A stretch of DNA of 64,000 bases. It comes from Rosa chinensis. Its lineage: Eukaryota; Streptophyta; Magnoliopsida; Rosales; Rosaceae. Below the pieces are notes generated by a model. It made no database searches and was not told where the DNA came from. It worked only from the letters and a program-made list of their open reading frames with translations. Of the stretch, positions 23,254-34,662 are shown piece by piece (the first letter of the stretch is position 1; every line of letters starts with the position of its first letter). Location: NCBI RefSeq assembly GCF_002994745.2, contig NC_037092.1, positions 21,105,001 to 21,169,000 on the forward strand. The letters are read 5' to 3'. A program made the position numbers and the translations under genes.

Positions 23254-24055
23254 GTTAGACTCCTTATTCACACACACACACACATATTATCTTTTAAACA
23301 GAAGTGAGGACATCATCACTCCGACTCATTGTGCAATGCAATTAAATCATCGGAGCCACACACCTTTTTGGTTTATTTACAAAACTTGCACTCAAAATTT
23401 CAGCTTCATGGGAAACTATTCGATCATCTAATTAAATTTGATAGCTTGAGTAAGTTGTTAAATATAGGTTATTACACAAAACGGAAATGATGATTACTTA
23501 AGAACATATATAGTTTGGCGGGGAAGGCTTCCTAGCTCACTGAGTGAACTTAAGATATGTCTACAACTGATTTTTATTTAGTTTTCTGTAATTGATTTTC
23601 ATATGTTCATTTATTTCCTCTACATTACATTTGTAGGAAATCATTGATATGGCCCCAAGTTTATTTCAAGCCTGCTTGAAGGCCAGGGATGCACTTGGTG
23701 AAAAAAGATCCGACTTCGGAGGCGCGAGCTGTTCTCTCTTTTTGGTCAAAGTAATTATTGCTGTCAGTATTGAAGTTTCAGTTTTGCATCTGAAAGTAGC
23801 TTCCCATTAATTTCAGCTTTGGTATTGTATCTCTGATTGCCATGCCAACTCCAGCTTTGGTTTGGTCTATAATTTTGTTCATAAAATGGATCAAATAAAA
23901 CTCGGAAAATTCACCGAGTTCAGTTCAGTTATTCACCACGTTCTCAGGAATTCATTCTGATGTAAGGTCTGTCCCAAATTAATATAATCACAACGAAAAG
24001 CCGCCAAGATTTAGGATCTCATCTACAAATTCGTTCAACTGGCATAAAAAAATGT

Positions 24056-24057
<2 letters not shown>

Positions 24058-24090
<33 letters not shown>
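24058..24090. repeat. (TA)n microsatellite
   Basis: Pure TA run between the ankyrin relic and the ERO1 3' end. The surrounding 23.8-24.36 kb holds no gene I can support. Confidence 0.95.
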
Positions 24091-24093
<3 letters not shown>

Positions 24094-24365
24094 GCCGGCT
24101 GCTTGACATTATTCCAGCATTTTGTGCAATTATGGGTCCCAAAAATACATTCAGGGATTTACCAGTGTATGGTTGAAGCTTATTATCTGTAATTCTCAAA
24201 ACTTGGTTCATGATTTCATCTGATATTAAATGATCGATCATAGACATACTCCAGTCAGTGACTCAGTGTATGCTTTACATCTGCTCTAGAATTGTGATAT
24301 CCAATAGTTACAGTGCTAACATCCCTAACCTGCAAAAATATACCATTCATTATTAAGCAACAGTG

Positions 24366-27300
24366 TTACATGCCTATAACCAGAATCCAGAAGACCAACG
24401 ATTGGTGGCAATGTAAAATACCAATAGTGATATACCTAAGCCTGATTGGGATCACCGCCTCCCATATTCTTTGCAATGTACTGATTGTTTGTATAGAATA
24501 AGGTTCAACAACTCGTCCTCCTTCCGCTACTTTCTTGATTGAATGTCCGCTTTGACAAGCATATTTGACGGATTCAGAGAGTCGATTTAGCAGATTTACG
24601 AGAGCTATAACTTCATTTCGTTGCAGCTGCAGCTGCATATGCAAAGAAAAATGAGAGAGAAAGAGATGGTTCAAGTTCACCTACTCTAAAGAACTTGTTA
24701 AAGAAGGCAACTCAAACAAAGTCTAGATATTCAGCTGGAAAGCTATTGGAAAACCTCAAGCATAACCTGATCAATTGGTTCGGTATCTTTGCAAGTCAAA
24801 ACTGACAAATGGGTATTTAGATGAATAAGAAAACCTATGTTGCGAGATGAGTTTGATAAGAGAGCTGCAAGAACTTACAGGTTGATCTTGATGATTTTTA
24901 CCATCAACAGAAAAGAGGATCTTCAATGCAGTACCAATACCGAGAACTTGAAGCTTTCCCCAGAGCCGACATTTCTCACATCCCACACAATCCATTAATG
25001 CACTGAAATTTGAGGATGAAATTTTTAGAACACCGAATGACAAGAAGGTGATCAATGTTTAGTTCAACACAAAATATTAATTACTGAAGCAACTTCTCAC
25101 AGACAAACCTAATGTTTCTGAATTTCTTTTGAATTTGTTGCTTCAATTGTGGTCCGCTCCGACCTTTCCAGAGCTTTGCTTCATCAAACGGTAGGGGACA
25201 TGCAGCTTGGAGTTTAGGATTGTAAAGTAGCTGCCTCATCAAAGACTCTGTTCTCAGGTCTTCCTCATGATTACCTGTATCATACTCAGCCTGCTCCAAG
25301 TAATCTGCAGCCTACAAGATGTTAAGCCCATCATGTGGGACAATAAGAAAATTGATTACGCGGTACCAATACAGAAAAGATAGCAGAAAATGCTTACTTT
25401 TGTCACTGCCCGGAGAACAAAGAGGAATGCGAAGTACAAATTCTGAACACGATCTGGATATTTTAGAACGCGATCATGCATCAATTCCATGTTTTGACCC
25501 CACTGAAATTTATATGTGCAAAGGTCATATACAGCTCATATTGACTAAAGACAGTGACATAAATTCTTTTAGTTGTTATACCTTTACTAAAGTACTTTTT
25601 ATTCTCATTGTAGAAAATTTTCTGAAATCCTATGAATTTTCAATTTTGAAACTGCAGAAGATTATAGAAGAATGAACAATGCATGTGTTATGGGTAACAA
25701 ATAAGTTGATAGTTATGCTGATAACCCCTCAACTGGACAAATGAGATGAAAATGAGCAGGGAAAAGAAAAATAGTCACATGATATGAGGCAGAAGGAGAA
25801 CCAGATTGGTAATCTTGTCTAGAAGATAATCAGCAGCTATGTGGATTGAAATTGACGAGTGAAGACCCGATATTAATTTGTACAATACTCTTTGCTCCTG
25901 GCAAATGTCCTGAGATGAATCTGCAGAAGAGCAAAAGAAACAACACTGATACAGTTTTCAAGCAGGGCATATGTCATTTTGATATACTCAACCTAGCCTT
26001 CCCTCCATAAAGTTGTATCATGTCACCTTCACTGGAGTTGATTGGCTATACAAATATGAAAGCAATATCCAACATTTTAATGATAGAATATAGCAAGCAG
26101 AATAAGGATCCAATTTTTCCAAATAGATATACCAAAAGTTTCAACTCACATTTTGGGCAATTTTCAGAATAAACAGCATCCCATATCCTTCTTGCTGATG
26201 GACCAGTATAGCCAGTGTAACGTTCAGGGTTCAGTAGAAGGTTCACATATGTCATCTCATCTGCAGATCAGAAGTTAACAGAGTCAATCTCTGAACAACA
26301 TGATTAAAAATCAGTTATTTACTCCAACAAGAAATTTTTCATCGAGAGAAATGAACACAGAATAAAGACCGAGGCAGTTTTACATTCAGAATTTGTTTGC
26401 TACATATACCATAAACCATGATCTACATTCAATAAATGTGAAGATGCAAAATATTTAGTTCTGTCATTTAAAATGCGAGCCTATTGTCTTCATTGGTTTC
26501 TGATGTCTCTCATAATATAGCATATGCATTCCACACTAAATTATAAATAATGACTTTCACGTCTAAAATTCCAGTGTGTCAGTGTGTGTACTCCAGCTTC
26601 CAACAAATAAAATCTTTACTAAGGATGTTAATACTAGGAAGCATAAGATCAAAGATAATATTCAGTGAATTACCATTATCAGTCTCGTCATCATTTGTCC
26701 AAGGATTATCTGTCTCAATCCAGCCTCTGAATGCTCTACCGTCTAGAGTGCGGTCAACAGACCCCTGCAGCTTATCATCTTGACATACCAAAGTGTCGGA
26801 TGGAAGGCCACCGTGAAAGGGCCTCTTGAAAGGTTCCGGAAATTCATTTTCTGGGCATTCGCAGACGCTGCAGTCACGCAGGAGGCACATACCATCTTCA
26901 GTCCAGAAGGGACAGTCACACCACAGCTTGGCCTATCAAATGAACCAAGTACATAAGCTCCCACAAGGTAAACACAGAGACTGACAATATTACTAAAGCA
27001 GTACTATAATATGAGGAAGCACAACGTCAATAGAAAGTTCACATATTCACATATCAATTCTGAATTTCTTTTTTGTTACTGACGGCTAGAAATGTATGAT
27101 TATACCAGAACACCATGTAAAAATCTGGGATAAGTAAGGCAAATCACAGGAAATGTAGAAAGTTTGGTGCTTGCCTATTTCGGACACGCAAGTCTACAAC
27201 TTTTATGCAAAAAAGTCATACCACTTTACACAATGCTGTCAAGAATTACAATGAATCCAATTACGACTACCGTCTACTGAGCCCTCTCTAACCAGTGTAT

Positions 27301-27909
27301 TCCATTCAAACAAGTTCTGGGTATACGAGGTCATTAATCATTATGTGGCCCTCAAATCTCTAATGCAAGCACACATACACATAAGAACGAGTCAAAGTTA
27401 AAGAATTCATGTGACTAGTATCATTAACCCCTTGAAATGCTCAAAATAGCTCTTCACCTTGTGAATTAGATAGCCAAATGTGAATCAAACACAGTAATAG
27501 CAAAAACATCAAGAGGGCTGCTCAAGCAGCACACCTTAAAATATCGAAAAAACGGAGTTTTAACAATCTCTTGTAGCAGAGGATGCAACACCTCTGCATT
27601 AACACTGTCCACCGTTTCATAATCACAACAGCAGTCCTCATCAATGCCACTGTATTTCTTTGAATCCTACACACACACAAAAATAACTCAAAAATCAACA
27701 AAAGAAACCATGACAATGAACTCAACTACATGCACATCCGCACATCCAAGTCTTACCTGAGGACATTGGCAGGAACTGGGATTCTTGAAAAACAGAGAAA
27801 GGTTGAGTTTAGAATTAAAATCTCTGGTAGAGGTGAGAGCTATGGCTAATAAGACCACAACCACAGCACCCACTAAAACCCATCTCTTCACATTCTTCTC
27901 CTTCACCAT
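24366..27909 (-). CDS. ERO1: ERO1 endoplasmic reticulum oxidoreductin, 9 exons
   Basis: FAD-dependent thiol oxidase of the ER membrane/lumen that reoxidises protein disulfide isomerase and passes electrons to oxygen. Exons: 27909-27757, 27666-27535, 26926-26674, 26260-26150, 25920-25802, 25502-25398, 25311-25109, 25002-24879 and 24632 to the stop at 24366. All introns are GT-AG and the sum (1467 bases) gives 488 residues, near the usual plant length. A membrane anchor lies at about residues 9-27 ([16 protein letters not shown]). The shuttle cysteines are in [10 protein letters not shown] (CX4C) and the active site is CVGCEKC near residue 390. ATG 27909 is the first in frame. The C-terminal tail after the last conserved block is less certain; the last exon may splice again near 24450. 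No lesions were seen. Copy B lies upstream at 30309-33999. Confidence 0.92.
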
Positions 27910-28300
27910 CTCCAATTCCAGCAAATCCTCCTAAAATCAAGCATCAAAGATATCAATGTCTGCAACTACATTTGTATATATAAGACTTTTGAGTTCAACG
28001 TTAGGCTTTGATTTCGAAAGTCGAATTCAATTTAATAGCCAAACCCCCCATACAGAGCTAGAAACACAACTTACGCGCCAATGCTGTAGCGAAGGACTAA
28101 GAGATATAGTGACCGAGGCGAGAGGTAGAGACACGGAAGAAATGAATTGGGTAACTGACACGTGGTCGGAAGGGATTGGACGGTGTGACAGAAATTTCTT
28201 TTGTGCGAGTGGGTTTTGATAGTCTTGATTTGTCAACGTCCGGTAGTTAAGTCTGTCAACGGTGACGTGCTCGGGCCAATGGGAAAGCAGTAGCACCGTT
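27910..28300 (-). promoter_or_regulatory. ERO1 copy A promoter region
   Basis: A TATATATA-type box lies at about 27975-27983, about 65 bases before the ATG. A G-box (TGACACGTGG, 28156-28165) and a TGACGTG core (28263-28269) are bZIP-type sites; ER-stress bZIPs bind such cores, and ERO1 is known to respond to ER stress. In copy B the TATA box and the TGACGTG core are both changed, while the G-box is kept. The regulatory role is inferred, not shown. Confidence 0.45.
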
Positions 28301-28346
28301 TTACTATAAAGGCAACCGTTGCGTACTTGCTAGTTATGGAATGGAC

Positions 28347-28909
28347 TAGGGGTCGTCAATGCGGCCCTGCCCAAAATTAATGGGCTCGGGCCGGGCCAAA
28401 ACATTTTTTTTTTATTTTTCGGGCCGGGCAGGGTCGGGCTTCTCTTAAAAATCAAGGCCCAGGGCCGCCCATGGGCCCAGGGCCTTACGGGCTTTTTAGG
28501 GCCGGGCCGGGCCGGGCTTTTTTGGATGGGCAGGGCCGAGTCCATTATATTTATATGTCATATTATTTTGTTAAAAAAATACAAAAACCTATGAAAAAAT
28601 GATGATATGTTAATTATTGAACAAAATAAAATACAAAATTAAAAAAACATATGGCCTAATGCAATAATTAGTTCAATATAACTACATAAAAATATATTAA
28701 TACAAAAATTGAATGGGCTTTCGGGCGGGCCTATAAGGCCGGGCCAGGCGGGCTTTAATGGGCATATAACGGGCCGGGCCTGGGCTTTGAACCCTCCGCC
28801 CTAGCCCTGCCTCGTGCCCAATGGGCAGGGCCGAAATGGGCTTTTCTGCGGGCCGGGCCGGGCGGGCGCCCATGGGCTTTTAGGCCCGCGGGCCAAATGA
28901 TGACCCCTA
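28347..28909. mobile_element. hAT-like MITE upstream of ERO1 copy A
   Basis: Termini TAGGGGTCGTCAA and, reverse-complemented, TAGGGGTCATCA. A perfect 8-bp TSD, GAATGGAC, lies at 28339-28346 and 28910-28917. The subterminal regions are rich in GGGCCGGGC and the middle is AT-rich. Copy B keeps the empty site near 43030, so this insertion postdates the duplication. Confidence 0.92.
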
Positions 28910-29380
28910 GAATGGACCTAGCTTTCTATAACTAGCCTTCCCATTTCAGAAAATTTTAATTTTATTTTATTTGTAATCCAATTTAATTCTCTAAATTTAG
29001 CCATTTTATCAAATTTGATTTTTTTTTCTTTTCTGTCCACGATCAAGAACACCAAAATGAGCTAAAATTATCTTCAGCAACAGATTTTTGTTCTCACTTA
29101 ACACCAAATAACTATTTTGCCCTCAACACAATTAAAGAATTACAATTACTACCGCTCCCTATCTCTCTCCTCCTTCCAATCCAGTTTCTCTCTCTCCACG
29201 ATCTGCACAAACCGACTCTCTCTCTCTCATCTCTGTCAAGTCTCTGGCGAGGTTTACCTGTATTTTCCGCGCGAGGTCCTTTTATATTCTGTCCTCCTCC
29301 TCTTTCGAGCCCAACTTCGAAAATGGATCCTCCAGGCCGCGCCAGCAGCAACCTCTGCTCACTGTTCCTCCCAGCCACAT

Positions 29381-29500
29381 CGCCTTCGCAAGTCCGGTAG
29401 CGTCACCGAGCAGCTCCGACATGCAACTGGTGCAAAGATCCGAATCAAGGAGCCGCCTCAACTCTACTCGCCGGACCGGGTCGTCGTCGTCATCACCGTC
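29381..29500 (+). pseudogene. KH RNA-binding domain fragment
   Basis: One frame reads RKSGSVTEQLRHATGAKIRI, then KEPPQLYSPDRVVVVI. This is the core of a KH domain of the plant HEN4/RCF3-like group (family pattern IGK-G--I--L---TGAKI-I). The first Gly-Lys of the GxxG loop is not intact (R-K-S-G). Only one half-domain is present, with no clear start or continuation; an ATG at 29323 is in another frame. It lies between the two ERO1 segments, in GC-rich DNA next to a repeat array, so capture by a transposon is likely. Confidence 0.6.
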
Positions 29501-29829
29501 GACTCTCTCTCTCTCTTACGCCGACGACATCTTTCTTGCCCCAAAACAGCAACTCTCCGGTCCCTTCTCTGTTTTTGTCCCAAAACCGCAACTGGCAAAA
29601 CCATTCGAAGAGGGAAAAAAAAAAAAGGAGCAAGCGGCAAAGAAAGGTGAAAAGGTGGGTGCCCAAATCAATTTTTTTTTTTTTAAGTAATGGGGCAAAA
29701 GGAAAGAAAAAAAATTGAATGTCTATTGAGGAGCAATAGACGTTTTAAAATTGATATAATCTTTTTTTTTCTTTAATCTAAATATTTTTAGGAATATTAG
29801 TTTCCATTCCGGCTACCGAAAGTTTTATA

Positions 29830-29955
29830 AGGGGGCAATAGACGTCTACTGGAGGACAATAGACGTCTAGTAGGGGCAATAGAAGTTTATTAGGAGGTAA
29901 TAGACGTCTATTGCCCTTCCATTGGGGGCAATAAATGTCTATTGGGGGAAATAAA
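29830..29955. repeat. Degenerate CAATAGACGTCTATTG array
   Basis: GGGGCAATAGACGTCTATTG-like units recur about six times at irregular 20-25 base spacing, with related copies near 29720. The core is palindromic. The following 30000-30120 is full of short TGACCGG/CCGAAATC repeats. It fits the subterminal region of an unidentified DNA transposon that may include the KH fragment. Confidence 0.6.
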
Positions 29956-30308
29956 CATTTTCGGTGAGATTTTCAGAAAAGTTCGGTGAGCGGTGACCAG
30001 TGACAGGAATTCGGAGGCTAGTGACTGAAATCCGAAATCCGAAATCCGACGGCCGAAATCAGGCGAAAGTTGGCCTGAATCTAGCGACCGATGATCGGAT
30101 TTTGGCGGCCAGTGACCGGGCTCCTGCGAAGTCTCCTATGCTCTCAGTAACAAAAGGGTAAAATGGTATTAGCTTCCATAATGCCTACTAATTGATAATT
30201 CGTTAGCAATTCATACTCCCTAGCTATCTCCACCTTGTTACATGCATGTAACCACAATACATAAGGGAAACTTATTGCTTGCAATGTACAACAGGAATAG
30301 TCACATAC

Positions 30309-33300
30309 CTAAGCCTGATCGGGATGACAGCCTCCCATAATCTTTGTAACGTGCTGATTGTTCGTATGGAAGGCAATAACACATCCTCCTTCCGCTACTT
30401 TCCTGATTGAATCACCACTTTGACGAACAGTTTCGACAGATTCAGAAAGTCGATTTAGCAGATTTACAAGAGCAATCACTTCATTTCGTTGCAGCTGCAA
30501 CTGCATATGCAAAGAAAAATGAGAGAACGAGACAGTTCATGTTCACATATACTAACCAACTTGTTAAAGAAAAACATTTTGACCGGATCAATTGGTTCAC
30601 TAGTTTTCCAAGTTAAGCGAACAAATGGATCTTGGAACAACCAATCATGTCTGGTTTTTAGAGCAATAAGAAAACCTATGTTGGGAAATGAGTTTCATAA
30701 TAGAGCTGCAAGAACTCACAGGTTGATCTTGATTATTTTTACCATCAACAGAAAAGAGGATCTTCAATGCAGTACCAAGACCAAGAACTTGAAGCTTTCC
30801 CCAGAGCCAACACTTTTCACATCCCACACAATCCATTAATGCTCTGAAATTTGTCAATGAATTCATTACGTTATGACTCCTTAAAGCAAGGTGGTAAATG
30901 ATTTCCTTCAGTATAAAATAGTAATCGGTGGAGAAAATTCTCAGATGCAAACCTAATGTTTCTGAATTGCTTTTGAATTTGCTGCTTCAACTGTGGCCCA
31001 CTTTGACCTTTCCAGAGCTTTGCTTCATCAAACGGTAGAGGACATGCAGCTTGGAGTTTAGGATTATAGAGTAGCTGCCTCATCAAAGACTGTGTTTGCA
31101 GGTCTTCCTCATGATTATCAGTATCATACTCAAGCCTGCTCTAAGTTATCTGCAGCCTATAATATGTAACAATAAGTTCAACGTGGACAAATTGAACATG
31201 CAAGTATGGGAAGCAGAAAAGAAACGCTTGCTTTTGTCACTGCTCAGAGAACAAAGAGGAATGAGAAGTACCATACGATCTGGATATTTTAAAACACGAC
31301 CATGCATGACCTTCAGATTTTGACCCCACTGAAAGTTATATGCTCAAAGGTTAAATACTTTCTCAACTTACCTAAAATCAGGAAACTGCATTCATCTTTT
31401 CTTTCTACCAAAATGCAAGTTTTTCTTCATAATAGAAAGAGTTCTAACTTCTAATCCGAAGAAGTGTCATCATCCAACCAAGTCATTACTGAAGAATGAA
31501 CAATGCCTATATTATGGATTATTAATTTGGCAGAAATCTTCAAAAACTTTATAGTTGCCACTCAACTGGACTTAAAAAAACAAAATGAAATGGACAAAGA
31601 AAAATAGTCACATGATATGAGGCAGAAGGAGAACCAGATTTGTGATCTTGTCCAGAAGATAATCAGCAGCTATATGAATTGAAATGGAGGAGTGAAGACC
31701 AGATATTAGTTTGTATAATACTCCTTGCTCCTGGCAAATGTCCTGAGTTGCATGTGCAGAAGAGCAAACAAACAACAATGAATTAAAAATTTGGCATAAC
31801 AAAATTATAAACATCATTGATACACATTCGAGCTTTGAAGCAGGTATACTCAATATGAAACAAAGATATAGCATTTTAATGATAAAAGGCTACAAGCAGT
31901 CAAATTGTCACAAATAGTGATCTAACAGAATATTAAACACACATTTTGGGCAATTTTCAGAGTAAACAGCATCCCATATCCTTCTAGCCGATGGACCTGT
32001 GTAGCCAGTGTAACGTTCAGGGTTTAGTAGAAGGTTCACATATGTCATCTCACCTGCAGAAAAGAACTTAAGAGTCAATCTCCATTCAATATTAGTACAA
32101 ATATTCATTTTCCTACAACAAGAAAGAGCATGTATCAAAATTGAAATAAATGAACAAGAAACAATGGCTGAGGAGAATTTCTACATTCAAGATTCATCTA
32201 CTATATATATATGCCATAAATCATGAACCTAATTTCAACCAAATTGTGGGATGAACTCATGAAAGCGATGAATAAACAATTTGGTTGAAATTGTAAGCCT
32301 ATTATGAACTCATGACTTCTATAGATTTGGATGTAAGCCAATTTATCTTCATTACTTTCTGATATCTCTTAAAATGTAGCATGCAATTTCCAAAATATAT
32401 CATAAATAACGACTTTTTGAATTCTGATCCAAAATGCCAATGCACATACTCCAGATTCCAACAAACAACAATAAAAGACTAAATTACAGAACTTCAGACT
32501 GCGGAGCACAAAATGCAAGAGTTATATTAAGTAACTACCATTATCATTCTCATCATCAATTATCCAAGGGTTATCTGTATCAATCCAGCCTCTGAAAACT
32601 CTACTGTCTAACGTGCGGTCAACAGAACCCTGAAGCTTTTCCTCTTGACAAACCAAACTGTCAGATGTAAGGCCACGGTGCAAGCGCCTTTTAAAAGGTT
32701 CTGGAAATTCGTTTTCTGGGCATTCACATATGCTGCAATCCCGCAATAGGAACATGCCATCTTCAGTCCAAAAGGGACAGTCACACCACATCTGCAAGGG
32801 CCTTTTAAAAGGTTCTGGAAATTCGTTTTCTGGGCATTCACATATGCTGCAATCCCGCAATAAGAACATGCCATCTTCAGTCCAAAAGGGATAGTCACAC
32901 CACAGCTGGCCTATCATATTTACCAAGTATTTGAGCTCCCAAAAGGTAAACAGAAAGAAGAGACAAAATTACTAAATCACTTCTAATTAAATCACTACTA
33001 TAGCATGAGGAAGCACGATGTCAATGCCATATTCATATTTCAATGCTGAGCTTTTTCCTTGCAGACAGCTAGAAGTGTAAGATCATACAAGAATGCATGT
33101 CAAAACATTGCAAACCACAAATTTGTTGTTTTTTTTTTTCCTATTTCTAGTACATAGGTCTACAGCTTATATCCACAAAAGGGCATGTCCATACCACTCC
33201 ATAGGAAAGTATCGAGAATTGTAGATCAATATCAAAAAATTTGTCCAAAAAAAGAAGAAGAAGGAAACTATGGAGAACTATTGATCAAACTACCACTAAA

Positions 33301-33999
33301 TCACTAATGTCTGCAGAGGCCTTGCTAGCAATTGCATCCCATTCAATAATCAAACCACTTCAGAAAAGTCTTGAGCTTTTAATAACTAATTAAAAGAACA
33401 TATCTAATTTGGACTGTAAGATCAAAAATTAATATTCTTAATCTTTCTTTTATATCCTTTCTACCTTTCAATTTCTTAAACCTTAGAGTTGTGTGGCCCT
33501 CAACTTCCTCTAATGTCAGCTTAGACTTTCAGCCCACAGACACATAAAAATGCTGGAAATTAGCTATTCACCAAAATGCGACAGCCAAATGTAAAATAAA
33601 AATTCTTCTAATAGCAAAAAAATTAAGCGGGCTCAAGCAGCACACCTTAAAATATCTCGGAAAAACTGAGTTTTTAACAATCTCTTGTAGCATTAACACT
33701 GTCCACCGTTTCGTAATCACAACAGCGCGCAGTCCTCAACAATGCCGCTGTATTTCTTTGAATCCTACACTCACGCAAGAATAAATCAAAAAGCAACAAA
33801 AGAAACCATGATAATGAACTCAATTACATGCCCATCCAAATCTTAGCTGAGGACATTGGCAGGAACTGGGGTTCTTGCAAAACAGAGAGAGGTTGAGTTT
33901 AGAATTAAAATCTCTGGTAGAGGTGAGAGCTATGGCTAATAACACCACAACCACAGCACCCACTAAAACCCATCTCTTCACATTCTTCTCCTTTACCAT
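30309..33999 (-). pseudogene. ERO1 copy B, broken duplicate
   Basis: All nine exon equivalents are present, from an ATG at 33999 to about 30309. Lesions compared with copy A: the first donor GT became CT (after CQCPQ, about 33845). Exon 2 lost about 20 bases and gained small insertions. Exon 3 (about 32903-32541) carries an in-frame 114-base tandem duplication. The first shuttle Cys is Phe in both units (GMFLLRDC). Exon 6 lost about 8 bases and its donor is GC. Exon 7 has a 1-base insertion. Exon 8 has R to W after the CVGCEKC motif. The last exon is frameshifted. The TATA box is also lost and a virus sits about 240 bases upstream. A functional oxidase is very unlikely. Confidence 0.92.
32681..32908 (-). 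repeat. 114-bp tandem duplication inside ERO1-B exon 3
   Basis: Two direct copies, 38 codons each, running from [19 protein letters not shown] through [12 protein letters not shown]. The copies differ by only a few bases, so the duplication is younger than the A/B split. It repeats the shuttle-cysteine segment. Confidence 0.93.
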
Positions 34000-34443
34000 C
34001 CCCAATTCCACCAAATCTTCCTAAAATCAAGCATCAAAGATATCAATGTCTGCAACTACAGTTGCACATAGAAGACTTATGAGTTCAACGTTAGGCTTTG
34101 ATTTGGAAAAGTCCAATTCAATTTAATAGCCAGACCCCCCATACAGAGCTAGAAACACAACTTACGCGCCAATGCTGAAGGAAGGACTGAGAGAACTAGT
34201 GACCGAGGCGAGAGGTAGAGACACGGAAGAAATAAGGGTTAACTACAAAGCACTTACTTGGGCAAACAGCTAGAAGCTGTTTTAGCTACTCATAACTGAT
34301 TTACAAACACTTACTTGTAATAGAAAGCACACTGTGTCCACAGACGGACTGCTACTGCTACTGAGATATGCTGATCTTAGAGATTTTCGAATATAGAACT
34401 AATGCCTTTTTCTTCGAATGCCTTCTAAGGGAAGCTAAAGCTC

Positions 34444-34452
34444 CTTATATAG
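34444..34452 (-). promoter_or_regulatory. 35S-like TATA box of the pararetrovirus
   Basis: CTATATAAG, embedded in CTCCCTATATAAGGAGC on the minus strand, resembles caulimovirid pregenomic RNA promoters. It lies about 210 bases after the polyprotein stop. In the integrated copy a transcript from here would leave the viral DNA after about 180 bases and run toward ERO1-B, which is on the same strand. Confidence 0.65.
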
Positions 34453-34662
34453 GGAGCGGAACTCAAATTACAATTCAAAACAACAAAATGTACAGAACGA
34501 CTCCGTGATTTCCTGCTTTCCTTAGTGCTCCTGCTGGTGGAGGTCGACCGGGGAAAAAGCAGATTCCTTTAGGTGAAATGTTTTTCACCTGCTTTTTGAA
34601 AAGCAAAAGTCACTTTTAGGAAAAATCCAAAAGGACTTTCGGTGTTTTCTACACCTGCTGCT

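Larger units (their letters stand above)
24365..29040. repeat. Segmental duplication, copy A
   Basis: Collinear and same-orientation with about 30237-43120. It includes all nine ERO1 exons, introns and about 1 kb upstream. Copy A alone has the hAT MITE at 28347-28909. Copy B alone has the pararetrovirus and the foldback element at 42171-43000. Edges are by eye. Confidence 0.88.

Noticed and set aside
24035..24247. Extra 3' exon of ERO1 on the minus strand
   Set aside because: No similarity to ERO1 C termini known to me and it ends in a (TA)n translation; more likely 3' flank.
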